Positions 6,644 to 12,868 of a stretch of DNA of 13,545 nucleotides are shown here, piece by piece. Below the pieces are notes generated by a model. The model was not told the DNA's origin. It ran no database searches and saw nothing but the letters and a program-made list of their open reading frames with translations. Both the position numbers and the translations under genes were made by a program. Origin of the DNA: JBHHZJ01 sp046758005 (lineage in GTDB: Bacteria; Pseudomonadota; Alphaproteobacteria; Kiloniellales; J153); assembly GCA_046758005.1 (NCBI GenBank), contig JBHHZJ010000093.1, forward strand, positions 1 through 13,545. The letters run 5' to 3'. Numbering within the stretch: position 1 is the stretch's first letter; each line of letters opens with the position of its first letter.

Positions 6644-8731
6644 ATGACCCAAACCAGCGGCACGGCCCGGCTCGCCGTCGACATCGGCGGCACCTTCACC
6701 GACGTGGCGCTCGAGCTGGGCGAGCGACTGGTCACGACCAAGGTGCTGACGACGACCGCGCGGCCCGAGGAAGGCGTGCTCGCCGGCATCGCCAAGGTCA
6801 TGGACCAGGCGGGCGCCGCGCCGGGCGCGGTCGGTCTCGTCATCCACGGCACGACGCTGGCGACCAACGCGCTCATCGAGCGCAAGGGCGCGAGGACGGC
6901 CCTCGTCGTCACCGAGGGCCTGCGCGACTCGTTGGAGATGGCCTACGAGAACCGCTTCGCGCAGTACGACATCGACATCGACCGGCCCGAACCGCTCGTC
7001 CCGCGCCACCTGCGCTGGCCGGTTGCCGAGCGCGTGGGCGCCCGCGGCGAGGTGCTGCGCCCGCTGGACGAGTCCACGGTCGAGGCGCTCGTTCCCAGGA
7101 TCGGGGAGCACGGGATCGAGAGCGTCGCCGTCGGCCTGATCCATTCCTACGCCAATCCGGGGCACGAGCGCCGCGTGGCCGAAATATTGCGCGCGGCGGC
7201 GCCTGATCTCAGCATCACGCTGTCCAGCGAGGTCTGCCCGGAGATCCGGGAGTACGAGCGCCAGTCGACGACCTGCGCCAACGCCTACGTGCGCCCCTTG
7301 ATGGCACGATATCTGACGCGCCTGGAACGCGCGCTGCGCGAATCCGGTTTCGCCTGCCCGTTCCTGCTCATGACCTCGGGCGGCGGCCTGACCGGGTTCG
7401 AGACCGCCGTGCAGTTCCCAATCCGCCTGGTCGAGTCGGGGCCGGCCGGCGGGGCGATCCTGGCCAGCCGCATCGCCGCCGAGTGCGGCCTCGGCCAGGT
7501 GCTGTCCTTCGACATGGGCGGCACGACGGCCAAGATCTGCCTGATCGACGACGCCGCACCGCTCACCTCGCGCAGCTACGAAGTCGCGCGCGTGTACCGA
7601 TTCCTCAAGGGCAGCGGCCTGCCCGTGCGCATACCGGCGATCGAGATGGTGGAGATCGGCGCTGGCGGCGGGTCGATTGCCTGGATCGACGGCCTGAAGC
7701 GGATCAACGTCGGGCCGGAGAGCGCCGGCGCCGACCCGGGCCCGGCCTGTTACGGCCGCGGCGGGACCGAGCCGACCGTGACCGACGCCGACGTCGTGCT
7801 CGGCCGCATCGACGCCGAGGCCTTCGCCGGCGGGTCGGTCGCCCTCATGCCCGGGCGCTCGCGCGAGGCCCTCGACCGGGTCCTCGGCGCGCTCGACATG
7901 GCCGGGGCGCTCGCCGCCTTCGGCGTCGGCGAGGTGGTCGACGAGAACATGGCCAACGCCGCGCGCGTGCACGCCATCGAGTGGGGCAAGGACGTCTCGA
8001 CCCGGACGCTCATCGCCTTCGGCGGCGCGGCGCCGCTGCACGCGGCCAGGCTCGCCGAGAAGCTGGGCCTGGAGCGGGCGATCGTGCCGACCGGGGCGGG
8101 CGTGGGCTCGGCGATCGGGTTCCTGCGCGCGCCCATCGCCTACGAGGTCGTGCGCAGCCGCTACCAGCGCCTGTCCGGCTTCGACGCCGAGGCGCTCAAC
8201 GCGGTCCTGGGCGAGATGCGGGAGGAGGCGCACGCCATCGTCCGCTCCGCCGCGCGCGGCGCCGATCTGACCGAGACCCGCACGGCCTACATGCGTTACC
8301 TCGGCCAGGGCCACGAGATCGGCGTCGGCCTGCCCGTGCGGCCGCTGGAGCCGGGCGACGCCGGGGCCCTGCGCCGCGCCTTCGACGCGGCCTACACCGC
8401 GCTCTACGGGCGCACCATTCCGGGGCTCGACGTGGAGGTCCTGAGCTGGACGCTGACGCTCCGCTCGGTGGTGCCGGAACCGGCGCCGGTTTCCGAGGTC
8501 GAGGCCCAGGGGCCCGCGCCGCAGCCGCGGGCGCGGCGCCGGGTGTTCGATCCGGCGAGGGCCGAGCACCTGGACACGCCGGTCTACCGGCGCGCGGACC
8601 TGAAGCCCGGCGCGCGGATCGCGGGCCCGGCGCTGATCGTGGAGGAGCAGACCACGACGGTCGTCTCACCGGCCTTCGAGGCGAGCGTGAACGCGCTCGG
8701 CTATGTCGTGATGACGCGGCGTCGGTCGTAA
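6644..8731 (+). CDS. hyuA: Hydantoinase/oxoprolinase subunit A (ATP-binding)
   Basis: A 695-residue protein of the HyuA/oxoprolinase N-terminal family (ASKHA fold). It carries phosphate-1 motif DIGGTFTDV (13-21), HGTTLATNALIERKGA, phosphate-2 motif DMGGTTAK (290-297) and adenosine-side GGAAPLHA (460-467). With HyuB it hydrolyses a cyclic amide, such as a hydantoin, N-methylhydantoin or 5-oxoproline, using ATP. Acetone carboxylase and acetophenone carboxylase are related, so a carboxylase is possible. The gamma subunit typical of acetone carboxylase is not seen. ATG 6644 is preferred because it places DIGGTFTDV at residue 13, as usual; an upstream in-frame ATG at 6524 would add 40 residues overlapping the divergent promoter region. 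A three-codon mini-ORF (6636-6647) overlaps the start. hyuB does not follow directly: a toxin-antitoxin pair separates them. Confidence 0.93.
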   Translation: MTQTSGTARLAVDIGGTFTDVALELGERLVTTKVLTTTARPEEGVLAGIAKVMDQAGAAPGAVGLVIHGTTLATNALIERKGARTALVVTEGLRDSLEMAYENRFAQYDIDIDRPEPLVPRHLRWPVAERVGARGEVLRPLDESTVEALVPRIGEHGIESVAVGLIHSYANPGHERRVAEILRAAAPDLSITLSSEVCPEIREYERQSTTCANAYVRPLMARYLTRLERALRESGFACPFLLMTSGGGLTGFETAVQFPIRLVESGPAGGAILASRIAAECGLGQVLSFDMGGTTAKICLIDDAAPLTSRSYEVARVYRFLKGSGLPVRIPAIEMVEIGAGGGSIAWIDGLKRINVGPESAGADPGPACYGRGGTEPTVTDADVVLGRIDAEAFAGGSVALMPGRSREALDRVLGALDMAGALAAFGVGEVVDENMANAARVHAIEWGKDVSTRTLIAFGGAAPLHAARLAEKLGLERAIVPTGAGVGSAIGFLRAPIAYEVVRSRYQRLSGFDAEALNAVLGEMREEAHAIVRSAARGADLTETRTAYMRYLGQGHEIGVGLPVRPLEPGDAGALRRAFDAAYTALYGRTIPGLDVEVLSWTLTLRSVVPEPAPVSEVEAQGPAPQPRARRRVFDPARAEHLDTPVYRRADLKPGARIAGPALIVEEQTTTVVSPAFEASVNALGYVVMTRRRS

Positions 8732-8758
8732 ACCCGATGGTCGCGCTTACGAACCATC

Positions 8759-8787
8759 TTGATCGAAATTAGCTATATGACTATGGT
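8759..8787 (+). promoter_or_regulatory. Candidate promoter of the toxin-antitoxin operon
   Basis: TTGATC (8759-8764) and TATGGT (8782-8787) are separated by 17 bases, in a stretch clearly more AT-rich than the surrounding DNA. The -10 hexamer lies inside the inverted repeat 8776-8803. A repressor bound there would cover the promoter, which fits the self-repression typical of Phd-type antitoxins. The predicted transcript starts about 20 bases before the antitoxin ATG. Confidence 0.5.
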
Positions 8788-8803
8788 CACGACCATGGTC
8801 ATA
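8776..8803. promoter_or_regulatory. Antitoxin operator: 28-bp inverted repeat
   Basis: TATGACTATGGTC (8776-8788), a two-base spacer AC, then GACCATGGTCATA (8791-8803). The arms match at 12 of 13 positions. The right arm also contains the perfect 10-bp palindrome GACCATGGTC, and ATGGTCA occurs twice, 12 bases apart, in the same direction. It lies 11 bases before the antitoxin ATG. Phd/YefM antitoxins bind palindromes of this kind as dimers, so this is the probable autoregulatory site. The inference rests on position and symmetry. Confidence 0.75.
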
Positions 8804-8814
8804 CAGGTCGAGCC

Positions 8815-9045
8815 ATGAAAACGATCAAGGCATCGGAGTTCAAAGCCAAGTGCCTCCAACTCATGGATCAGGTCGCCGAATCGGGCGAGACACTAGTCAT
8901 CACCAAAAACGGCAAACCGGTCGCGCAGCTTGGGCCAATAGTGTCGAAGCCCAAAACGCTGTTCGGCGCACACAAGGGCCAACTCCGCATCAAGGGGGAT
9001 ATCGTCTCACCGCTCGGCGTTGAGTGGGAGGTGCTGAAGGAGTGA
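8815..9045 (+). CDS. Phd/YefM-family antitoxin
   Basis: A 76-residue protein starting MKTIKASEFKAKCLQLMDQV, followed by ETLVITKNGKPVAQL, the standard N-terminal DNA-binding domain of Phd/YefM antitoxins. The remaining C-terminal part (about 45-76) would wrap around and block the PIN toxin. It should repress its own operon through the inverted repeat immediately upstream. The stop TGA (9043-9045) overlaps the toxin GTG (9042), so the two are translationally coupled in the usual antitoxin-first order. Base composition is less GC-rich than in hyuA and hyuB, and AAA/ACA-type codons are more frequent, which suggests horizontal acquisition. Confidence 0.92.
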   Translation: MKTIKASEFKAKCLQLMDQVAESGETLVITKNGKPVAQLGPIVSKPKTLFGAHKGQLRIKGDIVSPLGVEWEVLKE

Positions 9046-9443
9046 TCGTCCTCGACACCCATGCCCTCCTTTGGCTGGACCAAGGCTCACCGCGGCTGGG
9101 GTCCGTGGCAAGGCAAGCGGCCGATGATGCATTGCGGGGACAGTGTCTGGCGATATCGGCGGTGTCGTTTTGGGAAACAGCGGTGCTCCTTCAACGAAAT
9201 CGAATCGAGTTGGACAAACCAGTCGAGGCATGGCGTCAGGAGTTGTTGCTATCAGGGTTGAAAGAGATTCCATTGGACGGAGCAATCGCCATCGCCGCCA
9301 TTCACCTTTCCGAGCTGCATAGCGATCCCGCGGACCTGTTCATCGTCGCCACGGCGATACTCAGCGAGGCCAGCCTCATCACCGCCGACCGGCGACTGCT
9401 GAGCTGGGCCGGCCCGCTCGAATGTCTCGACGCCCGGTCCTGA
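9042..9443 (+). CDS. PIN-domain toxin, VapC-type ribonuclease
   Basis: A 133-residue PIN-domain protein. The acidic residues that hold Mg2+ in this family are all present: Asp5 in MIVLDTHALLWL, Glu45 in SAVSFWETAVL, Asp98 in DPADLFIVATA and Asp116 in ITADRRLL. Relatives cleave tRNA, rRNA or mRNA when released from the antitoxin. GTG 9042 is chosen because it gives the family N-terminus and has GGAGG (9027-9031) ten bases upstream. A GTG at 9024 in the same frame would add six atypical residues. The gene looks intact, so the module should be functional. Its stop is only 11 bases before hyuB, so hyuB is probably co-transcribed with it. PIN partners of Phd-like antitoxins are common; the RNA target is unknown. 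Confidence 0.92.
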   Translation: MIVLDTHALLWLDQGSPRLGSVARQAADDALRGQCLAISAVSFWETAVLLQRNRIELDKPVEAWRQELLLSGLKEIPLDGAIAIAAIHLSELHSDPADLFIVATAILSEASLITADRRLLSWAGPLECLDARS

Positions 9444-9454
9444 GAGAAAGCTCG

Positions 9455-11176
9455 ATGACCCAGACCACCGCCCTCGAACAGGTCCACCGGCAGATCATGT
9501 GGAACCGGCTGCTCTCGGTCGTCGAGGAGCAGGCGCAGACGCTGGTGCGCACCGCCTTCAGCACCTCGGTCCGGGAGGCCGGGGACCTGTCCGCCGGCGT
9601 GTTCGACCTCAAGGGGCGCATGCTCGCCCAGGCGGTGACCGGCACGCCCGGCCACGTCAACGCCATGGCCGCCTCGGTCGGCTTCTTCCTGGAGCGCTAT
9701 CCGGCCGGGGTCATGGAGGAGGGCGACGTCTACGTCACCAACGATCCCTGGCTCGGCACCGGGCACCTGCACGATTTCACGGTCGTCACGCCGACGTTCC
9801 GCGCCGGCCGGCCGGTCGCCCTGTTCGCCGCGACCAGCCACGTGGTCGACGTGGGCGGGCGCGGCTTCGGCGCCGACGCGCGCCAGATCTTCGAGGAAGG
9901 CATGCGCGTCCCGATCATGCCGCTGGCCAAACGCGGCGAGATGAACGCCTCGCTGCTCGCGATCGTGCGGGCGAACGTGCGCGAGCCGGTGCAGGTCGAG
10001 GGCGACCTCTACTCGCTCGCCGCCTGCAACGAGACCGGCAGCCGGCGCCTGCTCGCCATGATGGACGAGTTCGGCCTCGAGTCGCTCGACGAGCTGGCCG
10101 AGACCATCATCGGGAACTCGCGCCGGGCGATGCTCGAGGAGATCCGCCGGCTGCCGTTCGGCACATACGAGAACGCCATGCGCATCGACGGCTACGAGCA
10201 GGACATCGACCTCGTCGCCGCGATGACCGTGGGTGCGGACGGCATCGACGTGGACTTCACCGGCACCTCGCCGGTCTCGCGTTACGGCATCAACGTCCCG
10301 CTGACCTACACGCAGGCTTACGCCTCCTTCGGCGTGCGCTGCGTCGTCGGCGCCAAGGTGCCGAACAACGCCGGCTCGCTCGCCCCGGTGCGCGTGAGTG
10401 CGCCGGAGGGCAGCATCCTGAACGCGCCGCACCCCTGCGCGGTGACCGCGCGCCACATCATCGGCCAGATGCTGCCCGACGTGGTGCTCGGCTGCCTCCA
10501 TCGGGCCAAGCCGGAGGCGGTGCCGGCCGAGGGCACCTCGTGCCTGTGGATCCCGACCCTGCTGGGCGGCCACGGCGTGGTCGGCGAGGCCGGCTACGGC
10601 GACGCCAGCACGTTCACGATCAGCATGTTCCACGCCGGCGGCACCGGGGCGCGGCCGGGCAAGGACGGGCTCAACGCGACCGCCTTCCCCTCCGGCGTGC
10701 GCAACACGCCGATCGAAGTCAACGAGGCCATCGCGCCCATCGTCATCTGGCGCAAGGAGTACCGCGCCGATTCGGGCGGCCCGGGCGCGCACCGCGGCGG
10801 CGCCGGGCAGGTCATGGAGATCGGCCACGCCGAGGGCGCGCCCTTCGCCATCTCCAGCATGTTCGACCGGGTCAGGCACCCGGCGCGCGGCCGCGGCGGG
10901 GGGCGCGCCGGCACGTGCGGCCGCGTGCGCCTGGCCTCGGGGGCCGAGCTGCGGGGCAAGGGGCGGCAGACGGTGCCGGCCGGCGAGCGCCTGATCCTCG
11001 AGATGCCGGGCGGCGGCGGCTTGGGCGACCCGATGCGGCGGGCGGCCGAGCGCGTCGCCCGCGACGTGCGCGACGGCCTGGTCTCGCGCGAAGCCGCGCT
11101 CGATGACTACGGCGTCGTCGTCCACGAGGATGGGTCCTTCGAGGAAGGCGCGGCGCGCACGGCAAGCACGGGCTGA
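9455..11176 (+). CDS. hyuB: Hydantoinase/oxoprolinase subunit B
   Basis: A 573-residue protein of the HyuB/oxoprolinase C-terminal family, full length. Clear family motifs are NDPWLGTGHLHD (96-107), SHVVDVGGRGFG (from 128), the NAPHPCAVTARH and NEAIAPIV segments, and the C-terminal PGGGGLGDP (518-526). It is the catalytic, metal-binding partner of HyuA in ATP-dependent cleavage of hydantoin- or oxoproline-type rings. ATG 9455 follows GAGAGAAAG at suitable spacing. An in-frame ATG at 9422 lies inside the toxin gene and is less likely. Normally hyuB directly follows or overlaps hyuA; here a 723-base interval containing the toxin-antitoxin pair intervenes, yet both hyu genes are intact. hyuB may therefore be read from both the hyuA promoter and the antitoxin promoter. 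Confidence 0.93.
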   Translation: MTQTTALEQVHRQIMWNRLLSVVEEQAQTLVRTAFSTSVREAGDLSAGVFDLKGRMLAQAVTGTPGHVNAMAASVGFFLERYPAGVMEEGDVYVTNDPWLGTGHLHDFTVVTPTFRAGRPVALFAATSHVVDVGGRGFGADARQIFEEGMRVPIMPLAKRGEMNASLLAIVRANVREPVQVEGDLYSLAACNETGSRRLLAMMDEFGLESLDELAETIIGNSRRAMLEEIRRLPFGTYENAMRIDGYEQDIDLVAAMTVGADGIDVDFTGTSPVSRYGINVPLTYTQAYASFGVRCVVGAKVPNNAGSLAPVRVSAPEGSILNAPHPCAVTARHIIGQMLPDVVLGCLHRAKPEAVPAEGTSCLWIPTLLGGHGVVGEAGYGDASTFTISMFHAGGTGARPGKDGLNATAFPSGVRNTPIEVNEAIAPIVIWRKEYRADSGGPGAHRGGAGQVMEIGHAEGAPFAISSMFDRVRHPARGRGGGRAGTCGRVRLASGAELRGKGRQTVPAGERLILEMPGGGGLGDPMRRAAERVARDVRDGLVSREAALDDYGVVVHEDGSFEEGAARTASTG

Positions 11177-11340
11177 TCCGTCGCGCGCGATCCTCGGTGG
11201 ACGGCCGATGCCCGGCCGGTATGCAGGGCCGGCGATCCGCTATGTTACCGATCAGCGCACGAGGCGACCCGGACGCCCGTCGGTATCGGCGCGCCGGGTC
11301 GGCCGTGGGCCGCAGCGCGCAAACATGGGACGAAACACCA

Positions 11341-11366
11341 GCGAGCGGACGGCTTCATCCGCTCGC
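11341..11366 (-). terminator. Probable terminator of the small membrane protein gene
   Basis: GCGAGCGGA (11341-11349) and TCCGCTCGC (11358-11366) form a perfect 9-bp stem with an 8-base loop, starting 5 bases beyond the TAA of the minus-strand small gene. On that strand it is followed by TGGTGTTTCG, a modest U-rich stretch. The other side has no T-run. It may still slow readthrough from hyuB on the + strand, whose stop is 165 bases away. Intrinsic termination is supported by the stem but not by a strong U-tract. Confidence 0.5.
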
Positions 11367-11371
11367 CCGTA

Positions 11372-11566
11372 TTACTGTCCGAGTTTGTCGGCGATGCCCT
11401 GCATGTTCCGGCCGACGGCGTTACCAAGATTTCCCACGGATTGGGTGGCCGGGACCACCCCCCGGGCTCCCTCTTCGGAAAGAGCGAGGGCGATGTCCTC
11501 GGAATACTCGTAATAAATGGTGCCCAGGACCAGGGCGCCGAAGGTAAGCAGTACCAGGAGTTTCAT
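11372..11566 (-). CDS. Small membrane-anchored protein of unknown function (64 aa)
   Basis: The protein opens MKLLVLLTFGALVLGTIYYEY: one basic residue, then a hydrophobic helix of about 16 residues (3-18). This would anchor it in the inner membrane with the polar remainder in the periplasm, or serve as an uncleaved signal; no clear cleavage site or lipobox is seen. The C-terminal 40 residues (TQSVGNLGNAVGRNMQGIADKLGQ at the end) are Gly/Asn/Gln-rich and probably amphipathic helix. I do not recognise a family. Reality as a gene is supported by AAGGAG seven bases before the ATG, a TATACT -10 about 59 bases upstream, a CtrA box at the -35 position and a hairpin just after the stop. It is divergent from the thiamine operon. 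Confidence 0.72.
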   Translation of the reverse strand: MKLLVLLTFGALVLGTIYYEYSEDIALALSEEGARGVVPATQSVGNLGNAVGRNMQGIADKLGQ

Positions 11567-11624
11567 GCTCGGGCTCCTTGAACACGCGACGATTTCGCCG
11601 CAGGCCCCCGCCGTCTTCGCGCTC

Positions 11625-11630
11625 AGTATA
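11625..11630 (-). promoter_or_regulatory. -10 element of the small membrane protein gene
   Basis: On the minus strand this reads TATACT, one mismatch from the sigma-70 consensus and a rare AT-rich string here. No TTGACA-like -35 exists 16-18 bases upstream; that position (about 11648-11653) lies inside the CtrA box. This is the arrangement of activator-dependent CtrA promoters. Predicted transcript start is near 11617, leaving about 50 bases of leader. Confidence 0.55.
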
Positions 11631-11640
11631 GCCGCAACCC

Positions 11641-11655
11641 TTAACCAGACATTAA
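11641..11655. promoter_or_regulatory. CtrA-type box at the small membrane protein promoter
   Basis: TTAA-CCAGACA-TTAA matches the CtrA consensus TTAA-N7-TTAA exactly. It ends 10 bases before the TATACT element on the minus strand and so occupies the -35 region. It shares the 13-mer GGTTAAGGGTTGC (minus strand, 11646-11634) with the box upstream of accA (4069-4081). The thiamine promoter on the + strand starts 48 bases away, so control of the small gene is the simpler reading. Confidence 0.6.
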
Positions 11656-11702
11656 ACGGCCGCCCGGCAGGCTTCGGTGGGCAGCGAAGCCACCGGCGCG
11701 AC

Positions 11703-11731
11703 TTGACTCGCTTCCGCGCCGCCCCCATCAT
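11703..11731 (+). promoter_or_regulatory. Promoter of the TPP-riboswitch operon
   Basis: TTGACT (11703-11708) and CATCAT (11726-11731) are separated by 17 bases. The predicted transcript start, about 7 bases beyond the -10, is near 11738. That is exactly where the first helix of the riboswitch begins (11737). This coincidence supports the assignment more than the hexamers alone. Just upstream, GGCTTCG (11670-11676) and CGAAGCC (11685-11691) form a perfect inverted repeat of unknown role. Confidence 0.6.
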
Positions 11732-11736
11732 CGCGC

Positions 11737-11835
11737 CCGTTCCTAGGGGAGCCCCATCGGGCTGAGAGACCGTCGTCCTGCGGGCCGGCGGTGACCCTTC
11801 GAACCTGATCCGGGTCATGCCGGCGCAGGGAACGG
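11737..11835 (+). promoter_or_regulatory. TPP riboswitch (THI element) aptamer
   Basis: The conserved THI-box blocks appear in order. Closing helix P1 is CCGTTCC (11737-11743) with GGAACGG (11829-11835). Then GGGGAGCCC and GGGCTGAGA (the pyrimidine-binding CTGAGA at 11762-11767), a variable arm rich in GC, ACCCTT-GAACCTGATC, and GGGTCATGCCGGCGCAGGGA, which carries the pyrophosphate-binding arm. When thiamine pyrophosphate is abundant, the aptamer folds and shuts off the genes behind it. The downstream genes thiY and tenA fit this control. Only the 80-base spacing to the start codon is longer than minimal; it holds the expression platform. Confidence 0.95.
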
Positions 11836-11840
11836 AACTC

Positions 11841-11908
11841 GCCACGGAAACCCGTGGCCGTCTCCTCGCAAGCCACCCCCGGATCTCCTGGCAACGCCGA
11901 AGAGGAGG
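11841..11908 (+). promoter_or_regulatory. Riboswitch expression platform with possible Shine-Dalgarno sequestration
   Basis: After the aptamer, GCCACGG (11841-11847) and CCGTGGC (11852-11858) form a perfect 7-bp stem with an AAAC loop. No U-run follows, so it does not look like an intrinsic terminator. The thiY ribosome binding site AGAGGAGG (11901-11908) can pair with either of two CTCCT strings, at 11862-11866 and 11885-11889. That points to translational control by hiding the ribosome binding site when TPP is bound. Which pairing is used cannot be decided by eye. Confidence 0.5.
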
Positions 11909-11915
11909 TCCGTCC

Positions 11916-12860
11916 ATGCCCTACAGAATCCTGGCCACCGCGGCCGTCGCGCTCGCCCTGGTGCTGGCGGGCGCGCCCGCGCGGGCCGAGAAGCTGACCA
12001 TCCTCCTGGACTGGTTCCTCAACCCCGACCACGGGCCGCTGGTGGTCGCCCTCGAAAAGGGTTTCTTCGCCGAGGAAGGCTTGGAGGTCACGCTGATCGA
12101 GCCGGCCGATCCCAACGACCCGCCCAAGCTGGTCGCCGCGGGCAAGGCCGACCTGGCCGTCTCGTACCAGCCGCAGGTCCACATGCAGGCGGCGGCGGGC
12201 CTGCCGCTGGTGCGCATCGGGACGCTGATCGCGACCCCGCTCACCACCCTCCTCGTGCTGGACGAGAGCCCGATCCGGTCGATCGCCGACCTGAAGGGCC
12301 GCACCGTCGGATTCTCGGTCGGCGGCTTCGAGGACGCGGTTCTCAAGGCCATGCTGGCGCGCCACGGGTTGACGCTACGCGACGTGCGCCTGGTCAACGT
12401 CAACTTCTCGCTCAGCCCGTCGCTGCTGTCGGGCCAGGTCGACGCGGTGATCGGCGCCTACCGCAACTTCGAGCTCAACCAGCTCGCGATCGAAGGGCGC
12501 AAGGGGCGCGCGTTCTACGTCGAGGAGGAGGGCGTGCCGCCGTACGACGAGCTCGTCCTGATCGCCCACCGCGACCGCCTCGGCGACCCGCGCCTGCCCA
12601 AGGCGCTGCGCGCCATCGAGCGCGGCGTGCAATACCTGATCAACCATCCCGAGGAAAGCTGGGCGCTGTTCGCCGGGCACAGGAAGGGGCTGGACGACGA
12701 ACTCAACCGCCGCGCCTGGCGCGACACCGTGCCGCGCTTCGCCCTCCGGCCCGCGGCGCTCGATCGCGGCCGCTACGAACGCTTCGCCAGGTTCCTGATC
12801 GAGCAGGACGTGATCGAGACGACGCCGCCGGTCGAGGACTACGCGGTCGAACTGCGCTGA
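11916..12860 (+). CDS. thiY: ABC transporter substrate-binding protein for thiamine pyrimidine precursor (ThiY/NMT1 family)
   Basis: A 314-residue periplasmic binding protein. Residues 1-24 form a signal peptide (MPYRILATAAVALALVLAGA then PARA, with cleavage likely before Glu25). The mature part begins KLTILLDWFLNPDHGPL and continues KGFFAEEGLEV, GKADLAVSYQPQ and DLKGRTVGFSVGG, the standard pattern of NMT1/THI5-like ThiY proteins. ThiY binds N-formyl-4-amino-5-aminomethyl-2-methylpyrimidine, a thiamine breakdown product, for import by ThiXZ. The ATG has GGAGG (11904-11908) seven bases upstream. Control by the TPP riboswitch directly upstream supports a thiamine role over other NMT1-family substrates. 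The permease and ATPase genes are not in the window and may follow tenA. Confidence 0.9.
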   Translation: MPYRILATAAVALALVLAGAPARAEKLTILLDWFLNPDHGPLVVALEKGFFAEEGLEVTLIEPADPNDPPKLVAAGKADLAVSYQPQVHMQAAAGLPLVRIGTLIATPLTTLLVLDESPIRSIADLKGRTVGFSVGGFEDAVLKAMLARHGLTLRDVRLVNVNFSLSPSLLSGQVDAVIGAYRNFELNQLAIEGRKGRAFYVEEEGVPPYDELVLIAHRDRLGDPRLPKALRAIERGVQYLINHPEESWALFAGHRKGLDDELNRRAWRDTVPRFALRPAALDRGRYERFARFLIEQDVIETTPPVEDYAVELR

Positions 12861-12868
12861 GCGCGGCG

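Noticed and set aside
6569..8569. A 666-codon open frame on the - strand across hyuA
   Set aside because: Low-complexity antisense shadow of hyuA with no recognisable motif. The same holds for 9302-11125 (-) across hyuB.
8732..9454. Insertion sequence or integron-like carrier for the toxin-antitoxin module
   Set aside because: No transposase, no terminal inverted repeats and no convincing target duplication at the edges. Only a five-base CGATG is shared near both junctions.
11212..11232. CCGGCC...GGCCGG stem after hyuB as a terminator
   Set aside because: Six base pairs with a 9-base loop and no T-run; not distinguishable from chance.
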